DNA of 64,000 nucleotides from the NCBI RefSeq assembly GCF_027921745.1, contig NC_079239.1, positions 1,329,501 through 1,393,500 of the forward strand. The letters run 5' to 3'. The translations under genes were made by a program, and so were the position numbers. Below the pieces are notes generated by a model. The model did no database searches. It worked only from the letters and a program-made list of their open reading frames with translations, and was not told the origin of the DNA. Source of the stretch: Schizosaccharomyces osmophilus (lineage: Eukaryota > Ascomycota > Schizosaccharomycetes > Schizosaccharomycetales > Schizosaccharomycetaceae). Below, in pieces: positions 1 through 10,294 of the stretch; position 1 is the stretch's first letter; each line of letters begins with the position of its first letter.

Positions 1-2793
1 CCTAGTCCAAGTGCCAGCCCCTCATCCGTCCCTGCCCTATCTACCGCCTCGGCTTCTTCATCTACACAGACTGCTAATACAAGCCCAGCCGGCACCCCAT
101 CTCCAAATGCCAGTTCCACTCTAGTTTCCAGCTCCCAACCGGTACCCTCTACGAGCTTCACTAGTTCCGTCGCTTCTCCTCCTGCTCCTTCCCCATCAAG
201 CAACTCCATTAAGTCCTCCTCCTCAGTTCCTATTCACAGCAAAGCTACTGGTAGTTCGTCCGCTTTCCCTCATACCTCTGTTCTCTCTTTTCTAACCGAA
301 CGCTTCTCTACCGTTTACACAACAACCCTTTCGGGTGCTAGTTCGGATGTCAGAAGTATAACCTCTAAAGCTGTTTCCTCTACGCCGATTGCACCTTCTT
401 CTTCATCTTCTTCCCTGTCTGGAAGCGGAAGCATCCCTAACAACGGAAAGCAGGGCCATCCCTCTACTGTAACCCAACTTACTACTAGCGGTTCCCATGT
501 CTACACTACAACTGAATTAACCACTTTTTATGATACCGTCTATACCACGAATGTAGGTACCAGCACTTTTGCTACTACCGTCACCTATAACGGAACTGGT
601 TCCGCCAGCCAATCAATCCCTCGTTCATCAGTCCCTATCACATCTGCTGGTCCTTCTTCGAGTGTAGGAACTTCATCTCCTTTATCCTCCACTGCCATTC
701 TTTCTTCAACTGTCAGCAGCAAAAGTAGCCCGGCAGTTACTCCCACAACGAGTACCGCATCCTCTGCTTCTTCTTCAACCGAGAGTGTTACTACCTCAAG
801 CTCTACACCTGAGCATCCCGTGTTAAGTACTTCTTCTTTTTCGAAGATCACCTCTGCACCCCTTCCTTCAACTTCCATTGATAAATCGAGCAGCATTATT
901 ACAAGCGCCACTACCGGATCCTCTTCAACACCAAGCTTGGTGACTATTTCCCCAAACATAACTTGCTATACTGAAACCGATACTGTAACCACTACGTCTG
1001 GTTCTGTTAGTGTCACCTCTACCGTAATTACCGCATCTGGTTCGATCCCTACTCCCTCTTGGGTTACTGAGACCGTCACATCCGGTTCTCAAGGATTCAC
1101 TTCCACCGTTGCTACTCCCTCAGGCTCTTCTGCTGGAACTGTTGTGATTGATACTCCTAGCCCTAGTCCCTCTTGGGTTACTGAGACCATCACTTCTGGT
1201 TCTCAAGGATTCACTTCCACCGTTGCCACTCCCTCAGGCTCTTCCGCTGGAACTGTTGTGATTGATACTCCTAGTGCTACGCCTAACGGTTCTGTTGTCA
1301 TTAACACTCCTAGCCCTAGTCCCTCTTGGGTTACTAAGACCACCACTTCCGGTTCTCAAGGTTTCACCTCCACTGTTGCTACTCCCTCAGGCTCTTCTGC
1401 TGGAACTGTTGTGATTGACACTCCTAGCCCTAGTCCCTCTTGGGTTACTAATACCATCACTTCCGGTTCTCAAGGTTTCACCTCCACTGTTGCTACTCCC
1501 TCAGGCTCTTCTGCTGGAACTGTTGTGATTGACACTCCTAGCCCTAGTCCCTCTTGGGTTACTAAAACCATCACTTCTGGTTCTCAAGGATTCACTTCCA
1601 CCGTTGCTACTCCCTCAGGCTCTTCTGCTGGAACTGTTGTGATTGACACTCCTAGCCCTAGTCCCTCTTGGGTTACTGAGACCATCACTTCTGGTTCTCA
1701 AGGATTCACTTCCACCGTTGCTACTCCCTCAGGCTCTTCTGCTGGAACTGTTGTGATTGACACTCCTAGCCCTAGTCCCTCTTGGGTTACTAAAACCATC
1801 ACTTCTGGTTCTCAAGGATTCACTTCCACCGTTGCTACTCCCTCAGGCTCTTCTGCTGGAACTGTTGTGATTGACACTCCTAGCCCTAGTCCCTCTTGGG
1901 TTACTGAGACCATCACTTCTGGTTCTCAAGGATTCACTTCCACCGTTGCTACTCCCTCAGGCTCTTCGGCTGGAACTGTTGTGATTGATACTCCTAGCCC
2001 TAGTCCCTCTTGGGTTACTAAAACCATCACTTCTGGTTCTCAAGGATTCACTTCCACCGTTGCTACTCCCTCAGGCTCTTCTGCTGGAACTGTTGTGATT
2101 GATACTCCTAGCCCTAGTCCCTCTTGGGTTACTAAGACCATCACTTCCGGTTCTCAAGGTTTCACCTCCACCGTCGCTACCCCTACTGGCACATCTGCCG
2201 GCACTGTATTGATTGACGTTCCCAGTGCTAGCTCTTCTTGGGTAACTACTACGACCACTTCTGGTTCTCAGGGGTTTACCTCCACCGTGGCTACTCCTGA
2301 GGGCTCTAAGGCTGGTACAGTATTGATCGATGTTCCTACACCTGCCTGGGTGACTAGTACGATAACTTCCGGTTCTCAAGGCTTCACTTCCACTGTGGCT
2401 ACACCAGAGGGTTCCAAGACTGGTACAGTTCTAATCGATGTCCCTACACCATCCTGGGTGACTACTACGACAACTTCCGGTTCTCAAGGTTTCACCTCCA
2501 CTGTTGCTACTCCTGAGGGCTCTAAGGCTGGTACAGTGTTGATCGATGTTCCTACACCTGCCTGGATAACCACTACAATAACTTCCGGTTATCAAGGTTT
2601 TACTTCCACCATCGCTACCCCCGAGGGCTCCAAGACTGGTACAGTTCTAATCGATGTACCAAAACAGACCACAACTACTACGACTAGTACATTTGATGGA
2701 ATAAATGGTGGCTACACCAGTTCATATAGTGGAGGTGCTACTGAGACAATTTTGATTGGTACTCCTAACCACTCAGTTGTAAATGTCGCTTAA
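1..2793 (+). CDS. mam3: Repeat-rich cell-surface agglutinin, mam3-like (5' end outside window)
   Basis: The frame is open from base 1 to the TAA at 2791-2793, so the N-terminus and signal peptide lie upstream of the window. The visible 930 residues are very rich in Ser and Thr, with Pro and Gly, which fits a heavily O-glycosylated wall protein. Residues about 1-340 are non-repetitive; from 1057 on there are 14 units of about 38 residues (core WVTxTITSGSQGFTSTVATP). Units of this kind are known in fission-yeast adhesins (Mam3, Map4, Pfl family). The C-terminus is not hydrophobic, so no GPI anchor is evident, and I see no DIPSY domain. It converges on an ornithine cyclodeaminase family gene, as I recall for S. 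pombe mam3, which encodes an M-cell-specific sexual agglutinin. The symbol rests on that neighbourhood plus the repeats; another pfl-family adhesin is the alternative. The adhesin class is near certain, the orthology moderate. Confidence 0.8.
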   Translation, partial: PSPSASPSSVPALSTASASSSTQTANTSPAGTPSPNASSTLVSSSQPVPSTSFTSSVASPPAPSPSSNSIKSSSSVPIHSKATGSSSAFPHTSVLSFLTERFSTVYTTTLSGASSDVRSITSKAVSSTPIAPSSSSSSLSGSGSIPNNGKQGHPSTVTQLTTSGSHVYTTTELTTFYDTVYTTNVGTSTFATTVTYNGTGSASQSIPRSSVPITSAGPSSSVGTSSPLSSTAILSSTVSSKSSPAVTPTTSTASSASSSTESVTTSSSTPEHPVLSTSSFSKITSAPLPSTSIDKSSSIITSATTGSSSTPSLVTISPNITCYTETDTVTTTSGSVSVTSTVITASGSIPTPSWVTETVTSGSQGFTSTVATPSGSSAGTVVIDTPSPSPSWVTETITSGSQGFTSTVATPSGSSAGTVVIDTPSATPNGSVVINTPSPSPSWVTKTTTSGSQGFTSTVATPSGSSAGTVVIDTPSPSPSWVTNTITSGSQGFTSTVATPSGSSAGTVVIDTPSPSPSWVTKTITSGSQGFTSTVATPSGSSAGTVVIDTPSPSPSWVTETITSGSQGFTSTVATPSGSSAGTVVIDTPSPSPSWVTKTITSGSQGFTSTVATPSGSSAGTVVIDTPSPSPSWVTETITSGSQGFTSTVATPSGSSAGTVVIDTPSPSPSWVTKTITSGSQGFTSTVATPSGSSAGTVVIDTPSPSPSWVTKTITSGSQGFTSTVATPTGTSAGTVLIDVPSASSSWVTTTTTSGSQGFTSTVATPEGSKAGTVLIDVPTPAWVTSTITSGSQGFTSTVATPEGSKTGTVLIDVPTPSWVTTTTTSGSQGFTSTVATPEGSKAGTVLIDVPTPAWITTTITSGYQGFTSTIATPEGSKTGTVLIDVPKQTTTTTTSTFDGINGGYTSSYSGGATETILIGTPNHSVVNVA
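1057..2667 (+). repeat. Tandem 114-bp (38-residue) repeat array in the agglutinin
   Basis: Fourteen in-frame units begin at the Ser/Ala-Trp-Val/Ile-Thr motif. Unit starts at 1321 and 1435 give a period of exactly 114 bp. Units 3 to 10 are nearly identical at DNA level, while the last four are diverged and slightly shorter (PEGSKAGTVLIDVP type). Unit 2 carries an extra 11-residue insertion, and a degenerate fifteenth remnant follows the array. Confidence 0.95.
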
Positions 2794-2875
2794 AATATAG
2801 AATTCAACGATTTCTTAATAGAATACCTTCTTTTGATAAATTAATGAAAATTTAATTCCTAAACATAAATGAAAT

Positions 2876-3883
2876 TTATAGTCTCTTGTTTTTATGTGTG
2901 TTATAAGCTAAAGTAGCTGCAGCAAGGTCTTCTCTCGAGTCTCCTACAGACTTAAAGAGGGTTATGGCACCTTGGAAGTTAGTTAATTGAGCACGTCCCT
3001 TGTGATGCTCATTGCTTAAATCAAATAAATCAGCTTGGACATCGTCGGGAGAGAATGCACCTTCTTTAATTGGTGTTAATAGGTCACCAGCTTCAGAGAG
3101 TGCACCGGCTCTTGTATCGACAAAAACGCTCGCTTTAGAAACACAAGCGGAGTCAACTTCATGCATTTTTGGAGTGAAACCGCCTACTAAATCTATATGA
3201 GTACCGGGCTGAATCCATGAACCTTTCACAATAGGAGATGTACTCAAGGTTGCGCACGAAATAATATCACAAGCTCTAACGGTGTGTTCCAAATCTTCAT
3301 CATTAACAGCGCACAAATTGATTGAAGGAAAGTCACCAGAAATTGATTTTACGAGAGCTATAGCGTTCTCAAACCGATGGTTCCAAACAGTAATCTTTTT
3401 GATGGGGCGAACAGAGCAATGAGCGTAAATAAGATTTTTAGCAACGTTGCCAGATCCTAAAATCAGAAGCGAGGTTGCATCATTTCTAGACAAGTACTTA
3501 GATGCAAGAGCAGAGGCAGCAGCAGTTCTTCGAGATGTGAGTTCTCCTCCATCGAGTTGAGCTAAATGGATACCAGTATTTGCATCGCTTAAAAGATAAT
3601 GGCTGGAAAGATTTGGTAGGTTCTTTTTACTGTTGTTGGGAAAAACGTTTACCTGTTTGACGCCAATGTATTCACCAGGAGACCAACAAGGCATGATCAA
3701 CATGGTACCATGAGCTTCATGTTCATTCACAGAGCTTTCTATGGGATAGTGGAGTCTGGGGGGACATTCAATTGCTTTCGTGAAGATGTCCCTAAGGGCA
3801 TCAATCAAAGCGTTCCAAGGTAAGTAATTCACTAACTCATCTCGAGAAAAAAATACGGTAGGAGAAGTGAGCTTATTATTCAT
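2876..3883 (-). CDS. Ornithine cyclodeaminase / mu-crystallin family protein
   Basis: This 335-residue, intronless protein belongs to the ornithine cyclodeaminase/mu-crystallin family of NAD(P)-dependent enzymes (ornithine cyclodeaminase, alanine dehydrogenase, ketimine reductase). The family pattern is visible: an N-terminal substrate domain with RLHYP and GIHLAQLDGG stretches, then a Rossmann fold with the dinucleotide loop LGSGNVAKN at about residues 140-150, and a late DLVGGF segment with the family spacing. Length is typical (310-350). The exact substrate cannot be read from the sequence. It is convergent with the agglutinin gene, with only 82 bp between stop codons. The ATG at 3883 is the first in frame and fits the family N-terminus. 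I recall an S. pombe homologue next to mam3 in the same arrangement. Confidence 0.88.
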   Translation of the reverse strand: MNNKLTSPTVFFSRDELVNYLPWNALIDALRDIFTKAIECPPRLHYPIESSVNEHEAHGTMLIMPCWSPGEYIGVKQVNVFPNNSKKNLPNLSSHYLLSDANTGIHLAQLDGGELTSRRTAAASALASKYLSRNDATSLLILGSGNVAKNLIYAHCSVRPIKKITVWNHRFENAIALVKSISGDFPSINLCAVNDEDLEHTVRACDIISCATLSTSPIVKGSWIQPGTHIDLVGGFTPKMHEVDSACVSKASVFVDTRAGALSEAGDLLTPIKEGAFSPDDVQADLFDLSNEHHKGRAQLTNFQGAITLFKSVGDSREDLAAATLAYNTHKNKRL

Positions 3884-4477
3884 AATGGGGTATTGTCACA
3901 ATGTAACTGAAGAGGTTTAGGTCAGTTTCATAAAATGTTGTATCTGACAAAGATAAGCATAATTAAACATTGAATTCAAGATTGGTTTTTAGATATCAAA
4001 AATCGTTCATTTTCGCATTTCTAATTCTGTGATGAAAGATGAGTCACAAAATCAAGGCAAAGTAATCTAACCTTTTTAAATGTACCTCAGATGATCTTGT
4101 TTAAATAAAGTTGAAAGGTAGACCAAACGTTTGGACATCGTAGGACAGCTACAACCAGATGAGGGTACCGTGAACAAGTATTTACAGTGTATGTTAAAAT
4201 ATGATACCGGAAGCTTTTTTAACATTGGAGAACAATGCTAAAATAGCAGACTATGAAACCTCTACCTATATGAAATTATTCTGTATTGCAAGAGTTATTT
4301 ATGAACAAACTTGACAATGAAGGAGATTTTAATTAAAAAAAAATGTTATTAATAAAAAGCAAACTATAAGGACATTAAAACAAAAACAAAAAACATAGCA
4401 AATTATTAATTAGAAGAAATCATTTACAAACCGAATTTCCAACAATTCAATTTAATAGGTATAAATTCTGGACTCAG
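3884..4477. other. Intergenic region
   Basis: AT-rich spacer between two minus-strand genes. It must hold the 3' end signals of the purine permease transcript and the promoter of the ornithine cyclodeaminase family gene. No further gene or RNA was seen. Confidence 0.6.
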
Positions 4478-6256
4478 TTACACCGGCACTTCAGCAATTC
4501 CATTGTTCTCACTTATCTTCTTCTCTGACTCGTGCTTTGTATCGGTGGTAGTGGAATCAGTGGGGTCAACGGCCGTAAGTTCGACTATGCCGTTAGCGCC
4601 TGAAGACATACCAGGACTGTCGTTATGCATATCGGGATCGAACTCTTCAGGGAGGATGAGATTCAGAAATATGGAAATGAAAGCACCAATGGCAAATCCA
4701 TTCTCCATGACGAGGGTGATGGCGTCCAAAAAACCGACAAGGCCTTTGTTGCTTCCAGAATATGTAAAAAAGTAACTGAACCAATTAGGAACCAAAATTG
4801 CACCCATACCCAAAGTTAAAGAAGCGGTGAGGATAAAGCGGTTTCGACGATTGAAAGGGATTTGACCGATGATGGCTATACCAGAGGTTGTGACAGAGGA
4901 AAACAAAAAGGTGGTCATTCCTCCCATCACGGCATTGGGAATTGCTACAAATACGGCAGCGAACTTACCAAAGATTCCCATACACAACAAGATGAATGCA
5001 CAGAAAAAACCAGCTCTTCGATTGGCACACTTGGTCAGACTGATTACACCATTATTTTGGGCAAAGGTTGTGAGAGGGGTGATAGTCATGAGGGAAGCTA
5101 TTAAGGAGGATGTACCGTCGCAGAGAACACCACCTTGAATTCTCGAGTCAAATTCGGGACCATCGACTTCCAGCATGGAGACGTCTGAAGTAGCGGTGAT
5201 ATCGCCAATGGCCTCCATCATGTTGACAATGTACATAGCAAGTATGGGGAGAACGGCAGGGCCATAAATTTTAAGGCGGAAAGTATGGACCCAGTTAAAC
5301 GTGATGACGGGAGCAGCATCAATAATGGAACGATCCCAATAATGGGTAGCACCAGAAATAATCATGCCGATAATAAGGCCAAAGGCAACAGAAGTTGTTT
5401 TCATTAAAGGAGGACCGAAGCGTTCAACGACGACGATGGTAGCAAAGACACTAAATCCGAGTCCGATAAACTGGGCGCTACCCCAGTACAGGGGATGGGG
5501 AGCAGTATTGGAAGGACACATCGTTTGACGGCTTGTGCAGCCACTACCGCCGGCCCAATCCTCAAGACCGGTCATAATAAGAGAAGCGCCAATCAATAAA
5601 ACGACGGGGCCAGTAACGATGGGAGGGAAGAGGCGTTTGAGGAAGCGAGGAGGAATGAAGGACATAGCAATTTCAAGCAAAGAGCAAACGCAGCAGGTGG
5701 CAATAAATGCACCATAGGCATCAGGACAGGGGAGCTTGGTACCGTCAGAGGCGGTAGGACAATAACCATTTTGGTACATTTGACTAAATGTTTTAGGCGC
5801 TACACTGACACTGGTGAAGGATATACCGAGAACGGAGAGCATGCCGGTGCCAATGTAATAATTGGTTTTGGGAATTTTGATGCGAGCTATATTGATGAGG
5901 GTCAAGAGGGCCGTACTGATGAGACCAGCAGAGACAAGGTAATTGGTTTGCTCGACTGTAAGATTGGCACTAGCGGCGATGATACGAGGAGGAGAGGTAA
6001 CGCCTCCAATCATGGCGAGGGCATGCTGGAAGCCCAAAATAAAGGCCAAAAGAACGGGTGTTTTGGCGTTTAAGGAAAAGAAGGGAGGGGACTTTGGTTT
6101 ACTGTTGGTAAAGGGGATGGCAGGGAGCAGGAAACTATAGTCATAATCACCGATCCAAAAGTCTTTGGTGAAGACGGAGCGGACAGCGTTGGAACATTTT
6201 TGCTGAAAGGTGGGAGGAGGGGGAAATGCATCGTCATAAGCAAAAGAGTTGGACAT
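4478..6256 (-). CDS. NCS2/NAT family purine (urate-xanthine) permease
   Basis: This 592-residue protein has about 12-14 hydrophobic segments and belongs to the nucleobase-ascorbate transporter (NCS2) family, close to Aspergillus UapA/UapC, which import uric acid and xanthine with protons across the plasma membrane. The signature QNNGVISLTK (about residue 400) fits [QEP]-N-x-G-x4-T-[RKG]. The TM1 motif GFQHALAM (about residue 75) and the TM8 segment EAIGDITATSDVS with its substrate-contacting Glu and Asp (about 347-360) match UapA. The N-terminal 60 and C-terminal 60 residues are hydrophilic; the tail is acidic and Thr/Ser-rich. Single exon, ATG at 6256. It diverges from the MFS gene across a 1.9-kb spacer. 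Substrate class is inferred from motif identity, not tested. Confidence 0.93.
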   Translation of the reverse strand: MSNSFAYDDAFPPPPTFQQKCSNAVRSVFTKDFWIGDYDYSFLLPAIPFTNSKPKSPPFFSLNAKTPVLLAFILGFQHALAMIGGVTSPPRIIAASANLTVEQTNYLVSAGLISTALLTLINIARIKIPKTNYYIGTGMLSVLGISFTSVSVAPKTFSQMYQNGYCPTASDGTKLPCPDAYGAFIATCCVCSLLEIAMSFIPPRFLKRLFPPIVTGPVVLLIGASLIMTGLEDWAGGSGCTSRQTMCPSNTAPHPLYWGSAQFIGLGFSVFATIVVVERFGPPLMKTTSVAFGLIIGMIISGATHYWDRSIIDAAPVITFNWVHTFRLKIYGPAVLPILAMYIVNMMEAIGDITATSDVSMLEVDGPEFDSRIQGGVLCDGTSSLIASLMTITPLTTFAQNNGVISLTKCANRRAGFFCAFILLCMGIFGKFAAVFVAIPNAVMGGMTTFLFSSVTTSGIAIIGQIPFNRRNRFILTASLTLGMGAILVPNWFSYFFTYSGSNKGLVGFLDAITLVMENGFAIGAFISIFLNLILPEEFDPDMHNDSPGMSSGANGIVELTAVDPTDSTTTDTKHESEKKISENNGIAEVPV

Positions 6257-8126
6257 GATGAATGTAAAAGAGAGTCAGTCAGAGGAGAGAGGAGAGAAGA
6301 GAGAAGAAAGGCAAAATTAGTAAAATGGAGAAAAGAAGGAAATCAAAGAGAAAGAAAAAGAACAATATTAAAAGAAAATAACTTTGATTCCAACAGACTA
6401 AGATTATAAAACAAATGCAATAAAATTAGAATATCACTTCAAGACGGACATGAACGACTCGTATTTAATTGTTGTTGATGTTTTTTTTTATGGATTCAAT
6501 TGACTTCACTCTGATAAAAGGGGAAGATTTCAAAATGAAAATTGAAAAAATAAATGTTCTTTTGCTAGTTTCTTTTGTTGAGAGCAAATAGATTAATGGA
6601 TTCTAGAAAACCAGTTCCGTTTTCAAAGACGAAGGATTTAAGGGCAAAGGAGAATTCAAACAAGAGATGGAAAGTTCGCTTATACTTCCAAAACCAGCCC
6701 TAGCTTCAGTTCTCGATTTGCAACAACGTTTTTTACCAAAGGATCCAACTTCAAACTTTCAGTTTAAAAAGTATGATGGTTATTGAAAGTCACGACCGTT
6801 TTTAATGGACGAAAGAATGTATTTGAGGTGAGTTGTTTATACATCCAAACTGGAGAAACCAATTGAGGAAAGGTGGAAGGAAGAAAAAGCAATTCTTGAA
6901 GAATTAGCGACAAGTCTCGTTTTTATATGTACAAGGAAAAACAAGGTCCCGAACACGTCAATTCATCTCCTCAAAACACTCCATTTTTACGGCGATAGAA
7001 AGGCACCCTAAAGACACCGTATATGGCTTCCCAAGATAAACGGTATAGAACAACACTGTGTTTTAACGTCAAGAAGAAACGCTGCGCTGCCCTATCTCTT
7101 CTCTGATATTGAGATCGTTCTTCATAGATGAATTCAAATAAGGACAGCAAGAGAAGATTCTATTTAATGATATGAGACCTAGAGTAATACAAAGCAATGA
7201 GCAAGGAAAAGAAAGAAAAAAAGAAAAAAGAGAAATGAAAGGAGGTTAAAAATGAATCATATAAAGTGAGTTTAGAAATGTAAAACGAGAGTAGCGTTGA
7301 GTGGGTGGGTTTTTTTTTTGTAGTAAAAAATAAAATGATTCGTCGACCATGCAATGCGTCGCGTAAGACAGAGAGAGTGAGAGACTGTGAGAGAGTTGTG
7401 TGTGAGTGTCTGTCTCTCTTTACAAAGCCAGGTTGGAACGAAATGGTTTCCTTGCTGGCTGGTCAAAGAGCAAAAAGCGAGGATTCGAATTAGCAGAGGA
7501 GAATAAACCACCAGTAGGAATAAAAATAGGAATAGGAATACGAAATTCTATAAATTTAAACTTAATTTAATTATAAGTTTCCAGGAGAAAACAGATGAAA
7601 TTGCATAGGAAACCAGTCTACAAATATTTACCAACTTTTGTTCCTACCAAATCAATAGATTAGAATGGAGTTTGTTTAGAAAAGAAGCCTCGATCAAAAC
7701 AAGATTTTTTTTTCAATTTTCTTTTAATTTTTTTCAATAACAGGAAACCCAAATCATCGCTGACTTTGGCCATCATCCACAACACCCTCCACCGAATCCT
7801 TCTCTTTTGCTTAGCAAAAGTTTCACACGCAAATACCATTTCCTTTTCCTGTTTCTAATCCTCTTTCCTCATTCTTTTTCTTTCAATCAATTTATTTGAT
7901 TCCACGTTGTCTCTAACTTTTTTATTTCTCCTTGGTGATTCCTTTTTGCTTTTTTTTTCGTTTTTTGTTTCGGTTGCCTTCTCTTGCTAATTGGAGTGTT
8001 TTTTTATTGTTTTTTGTTTTCTGTTTTCCTTGTAAAAGTTTTGCTTTTGCTTTTTTTTGGTAACGTTGAATTTTTCTATCCATTTTTCTTTTCCCTACGT
8101 CAACGGTGTAAACTTCTTCCTTAGTT
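6257..8126. other. Divergent promoter region of the permease and MFS genes
   Basis: A 1.87-kb spacer with purine-rich (6270-6370, 7195-7260) and T-rich (7690-8080) tracts, the latter probably the MFS gene's 5' leader. No convincing gene. One short open frame at 6667-6786 is listed separately. Confidence 0.6.
6667..6786 (+). other. Short open frame of doubtful coding status (39 codons)
   Basis: The frame starts at ATG 6667 and encodes a 39-residue peptide with a mixed, protein-like composition (ALASVLDLQQRFLPKDP within it). The same frame is open for about 20 codons upstream. I recognise no family. It could be a chance frame, a microprotein or a remnant of a larger gene. Confidence 0.2.
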
Positions 8127-9902
8127 ATGTCGCCGTCTTCTCTTTCTCCTGAAATTCATCCTTCACAAAGTCGTCTCTATAGTTCCAGCAGAGACTCTTC
8201 TTACCCGTCTTCTTCTTTCTGGAATCAATCCAATTCCAAAATGGATGATGTAGGTTCTTTAAAACCCATCTCCTTGAATGATCATCAGGGTCTAAAGTCT
8301 CGAGTTACCATACAATCGCATAATGAATCCGAAGAGCCAGAAGACCCAGACTTCACCCTAGTACTCCCTTCGAATCGTCTCTACATTGTCATCCCAGGTC
8401 TCATGTTATGCATCTTTCTTGCTGCCCTTGATCAAACCATCATTACCACTGCCATCCCCACCATCGAAAAAAGCTTCGACGACAGCTCATCGTATTCGTG
8501 GATCGGTACCGCCTATTCACTGGCAGAAACCGCCGTCCTACCTCTTGCAGGCATAATGAGTGAAGTAGTTGGTCGAAAGGCTGTTCTTTACTCCTCCACC
8601 GTCATTTTTCTACTCGGAAGCGCCCTTTGCGGCGCTGCTAAAAGCATGATTTGGCTCATCTTGTGCCGTGCTGTTCAGGGTATTGGCGGCGGTGGAATCA
8701 TGTCTTTAGTTACAATTGTTATCGCTGATATTACACCTCTTCAAACCCGTTCGTACTATACAGGTTGCTTCGGTGCCACCTGGGGCATCGCTTCTGTCAT
8801 GGGCCCTTTGATGGGTGGTGCCATCTCTCAAAAAACAACCTGGCGTTGGATTTTCTTCATTAACCTCCCTACTGGCGGTATCGCCTTGACTACACTTATC
8901 TTCTTCCTTAATTTAATTCCCAAGCCAAGGACCTCCTTTTCCCAGTTTATGAAAACTTTTGATTTTCTCGGCATCATCACAATCACTGTTGGCGTTGTTC
9001 TCTTTCTTCTTGGTCTTAGTCTTGGTTCTACTGCCGGTGTTTGGACACATGCCAATATTCTGTGTTATCTCATTATCGGCATTCTCTGCCTGGTCGTGTT
9101 TGCTGTCAATGAAACATACACCAAGCGAGTAAAAATCATGCCTCCTGCTGCATTTAAAACTCTTTCACTCACCTCCATTATGGTGACTTCCTTCTTGCAC
9201 TACTACATAATGTCTACCATCACCTACTACATTCCCGTATACTTGCAAGACGTTAAAGGCGATGGTCCACTCATGTCCGGTGTTCACACGCTTTCCTTCG
9301 CAGTCGTCTCTTCCGTGACCTCAGCTATCAGTGGCTTTAGTATTGGCAAGTTAAGGAACTATACATACTTTATGATTGGTGGCTGGATTATCCTTCTGGC
9401 AGGTGCAGGCTCTATGATTGCCATTTACCACGAAACCGACATTTCCCGAGTCATGGGCTTCATTGCATTGACGGCTATTGGAGTAGGCAATTTGTTTCAG
9501 CCTAATTTAATCGCGCTGCAAGCGTCTGTTCCTCCAGCAACCATGGCAACCTCTTGCTCTGCGTTCATGTTGCTTCGAAATATGGGTTCTTCTATCGGTA
9601 TTGCCATTGGAGCAGTGATTTATGATCAACGACTATCCACTTTGCTCCAAGGCATGTCTTACGATAAAAACATTTCATTTTCACAAATCCAAGAGATTAC
9701 AGATGCTTCAGAAAGAAATCGTATTTTGGATGCCCTTGCAAATGCCATTAGAATGATTTGGATTGTCAACGTACCCTTTGCTGCGTTAGGAGCAATCCTG
9801 TCGTTTTTTACAAAGCAAAACAAGTTAAGCCAAAGCGTGATGGCGTATGATGAGAATAAAGAAGGGATAAACCAAGATCGTCAAGAAATGGAAAAGCCGT
9901 AA
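8127..9902 (+). CDS. MFS transporter, DHA2-like 14-span family
   Basis: This 591-residue protein has an approximately 80-residue Ser-rich hydrophilic N-terminus followed by about 14 hydrophobic segments, the architecture of the DHA2 drug:H+ antiporter and vacuolar amino-acid transporter (Fnx1/Vba) families. Motif D1 LDQTIITTAIPTI (Asp at about 102) lies in TM1, the loop motif A-like GRKAVLY follows TM2, and the Gly-rich QGIGGGGIM stretch fits motif B/C positions. Substrate cannot be assigned: drugs, amino acids or toxic metabolites are all handled by relatives. Single exon, ATG at 8127 behind a T-rich leader. I recall that an S. pombe homologue lies beside the purine permease. Confidence 0.9.
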   Translation: MSPSSLSPEIHPSQSRLYSSSRDSSYPSSSFWNQSNSKMDDVGSLKPISLNDHQGLKSRVTIQSHNESEEPEDPDFTLVLPSNRLYIVIPGLMLCIFLAALDQTIITTAIPTIEKSFDDSSSYSWIGTAYSLAETAVLPLAGIMSEVVGRKAVLYSSTVIFLLGSALCGAAKSMIWLILCRAVQGIGGGGIMSLVTIVIADITPLQTRSYYTGCFGATWGIASVMGPLMGGAISQKTTWRWIFFINLPTGGIALTTLIFFLNLIPKPRTSFSQFMKTFDFLGIITITVGVVLFLLGLSLGSTAGVWTHANILCYLIIGILCLVVFAVNETYTKRVKIMPPAAFKTLSLTSIMVTSFLHYYIMSTITYYIPVYLQDVKGDGPLMSGVHTLSFAVVSSVTSAISGFSIGKLRNYTYFMIGGWIILLAGAGSMIAIYHETDISRVMGFIALTAIGVGNLFQPNLIALQASVPPATMATSCSAFMLLRNMGSSIGIAIGAVIYDQRLSTLLQGMSYDKNISFSQIQEITDASERNRILDALANAIRMIWIVNVPFAALGAILSFFTKQNKLSQSVMAYDENKEGINQDRQEMEKP

Positions 9903-10051
9903 GTAGCGGAATTGGTGGATTATTTATTGGAATGGATATGGATATTTAATTTAGGTTTTTATTGGAATGGATAATAGTCTATTTGTGTTTTTTTAAGATT
10001 TTCAAACCGGCAGTAGCTTGTTACTAGTACCTTAAATTTATAACAGAAAGC

Positions 10052-10074
10052 TTTTTTTTTTAAAAAAAAAAAAA
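10052..10074. repeat. T10-A13 palindromic tract
   Basis: Ten T followed directly by thirteen A lie about 150 bp past the MFS stop codon. The tract can form a perfect AT hairpin and may contribute to 3' end formation or nucleosome exclusion. It also falls within the inferred synteny junction. Confidence 0.8.
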
Positions 10075-10294
10075 TAGGTCGAAGCAGTTTTTTGTTTATG
10101 TTATCATACTATGGAGGTAGCGGTTATTTACGATATCAATTGATGAATGTTGTTTTGATTCACCCCATCCATTTACCACATTCTTTATGAAATAGCCATA
10201 TCTTTAATACATGGAAGCGGCGGGTCGAAAAGCATAGGAAAATAGTAATTGTATATCAATATTTAATTCAAAGACCCTAAAGAAGGCATTGGAG

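Noticed and set aside
585-959. Antisense 124-residue open frame in the agglutinin
   Set aside because: It mirrors the Ser/Thr-codon bias of the coding strand and overlaps a clear adhesin frame; a shadow.
2071-2379. Antisense 102-residue open frame across the repeats
   Set aside because: Openness comes from the repeat periodicity of the real frame.
7480-7500. ATTCGAAT, possible tRNA T-loop on the minus strand
   Set aside because: No complementary T-stem, acceptor stem or box A around it.
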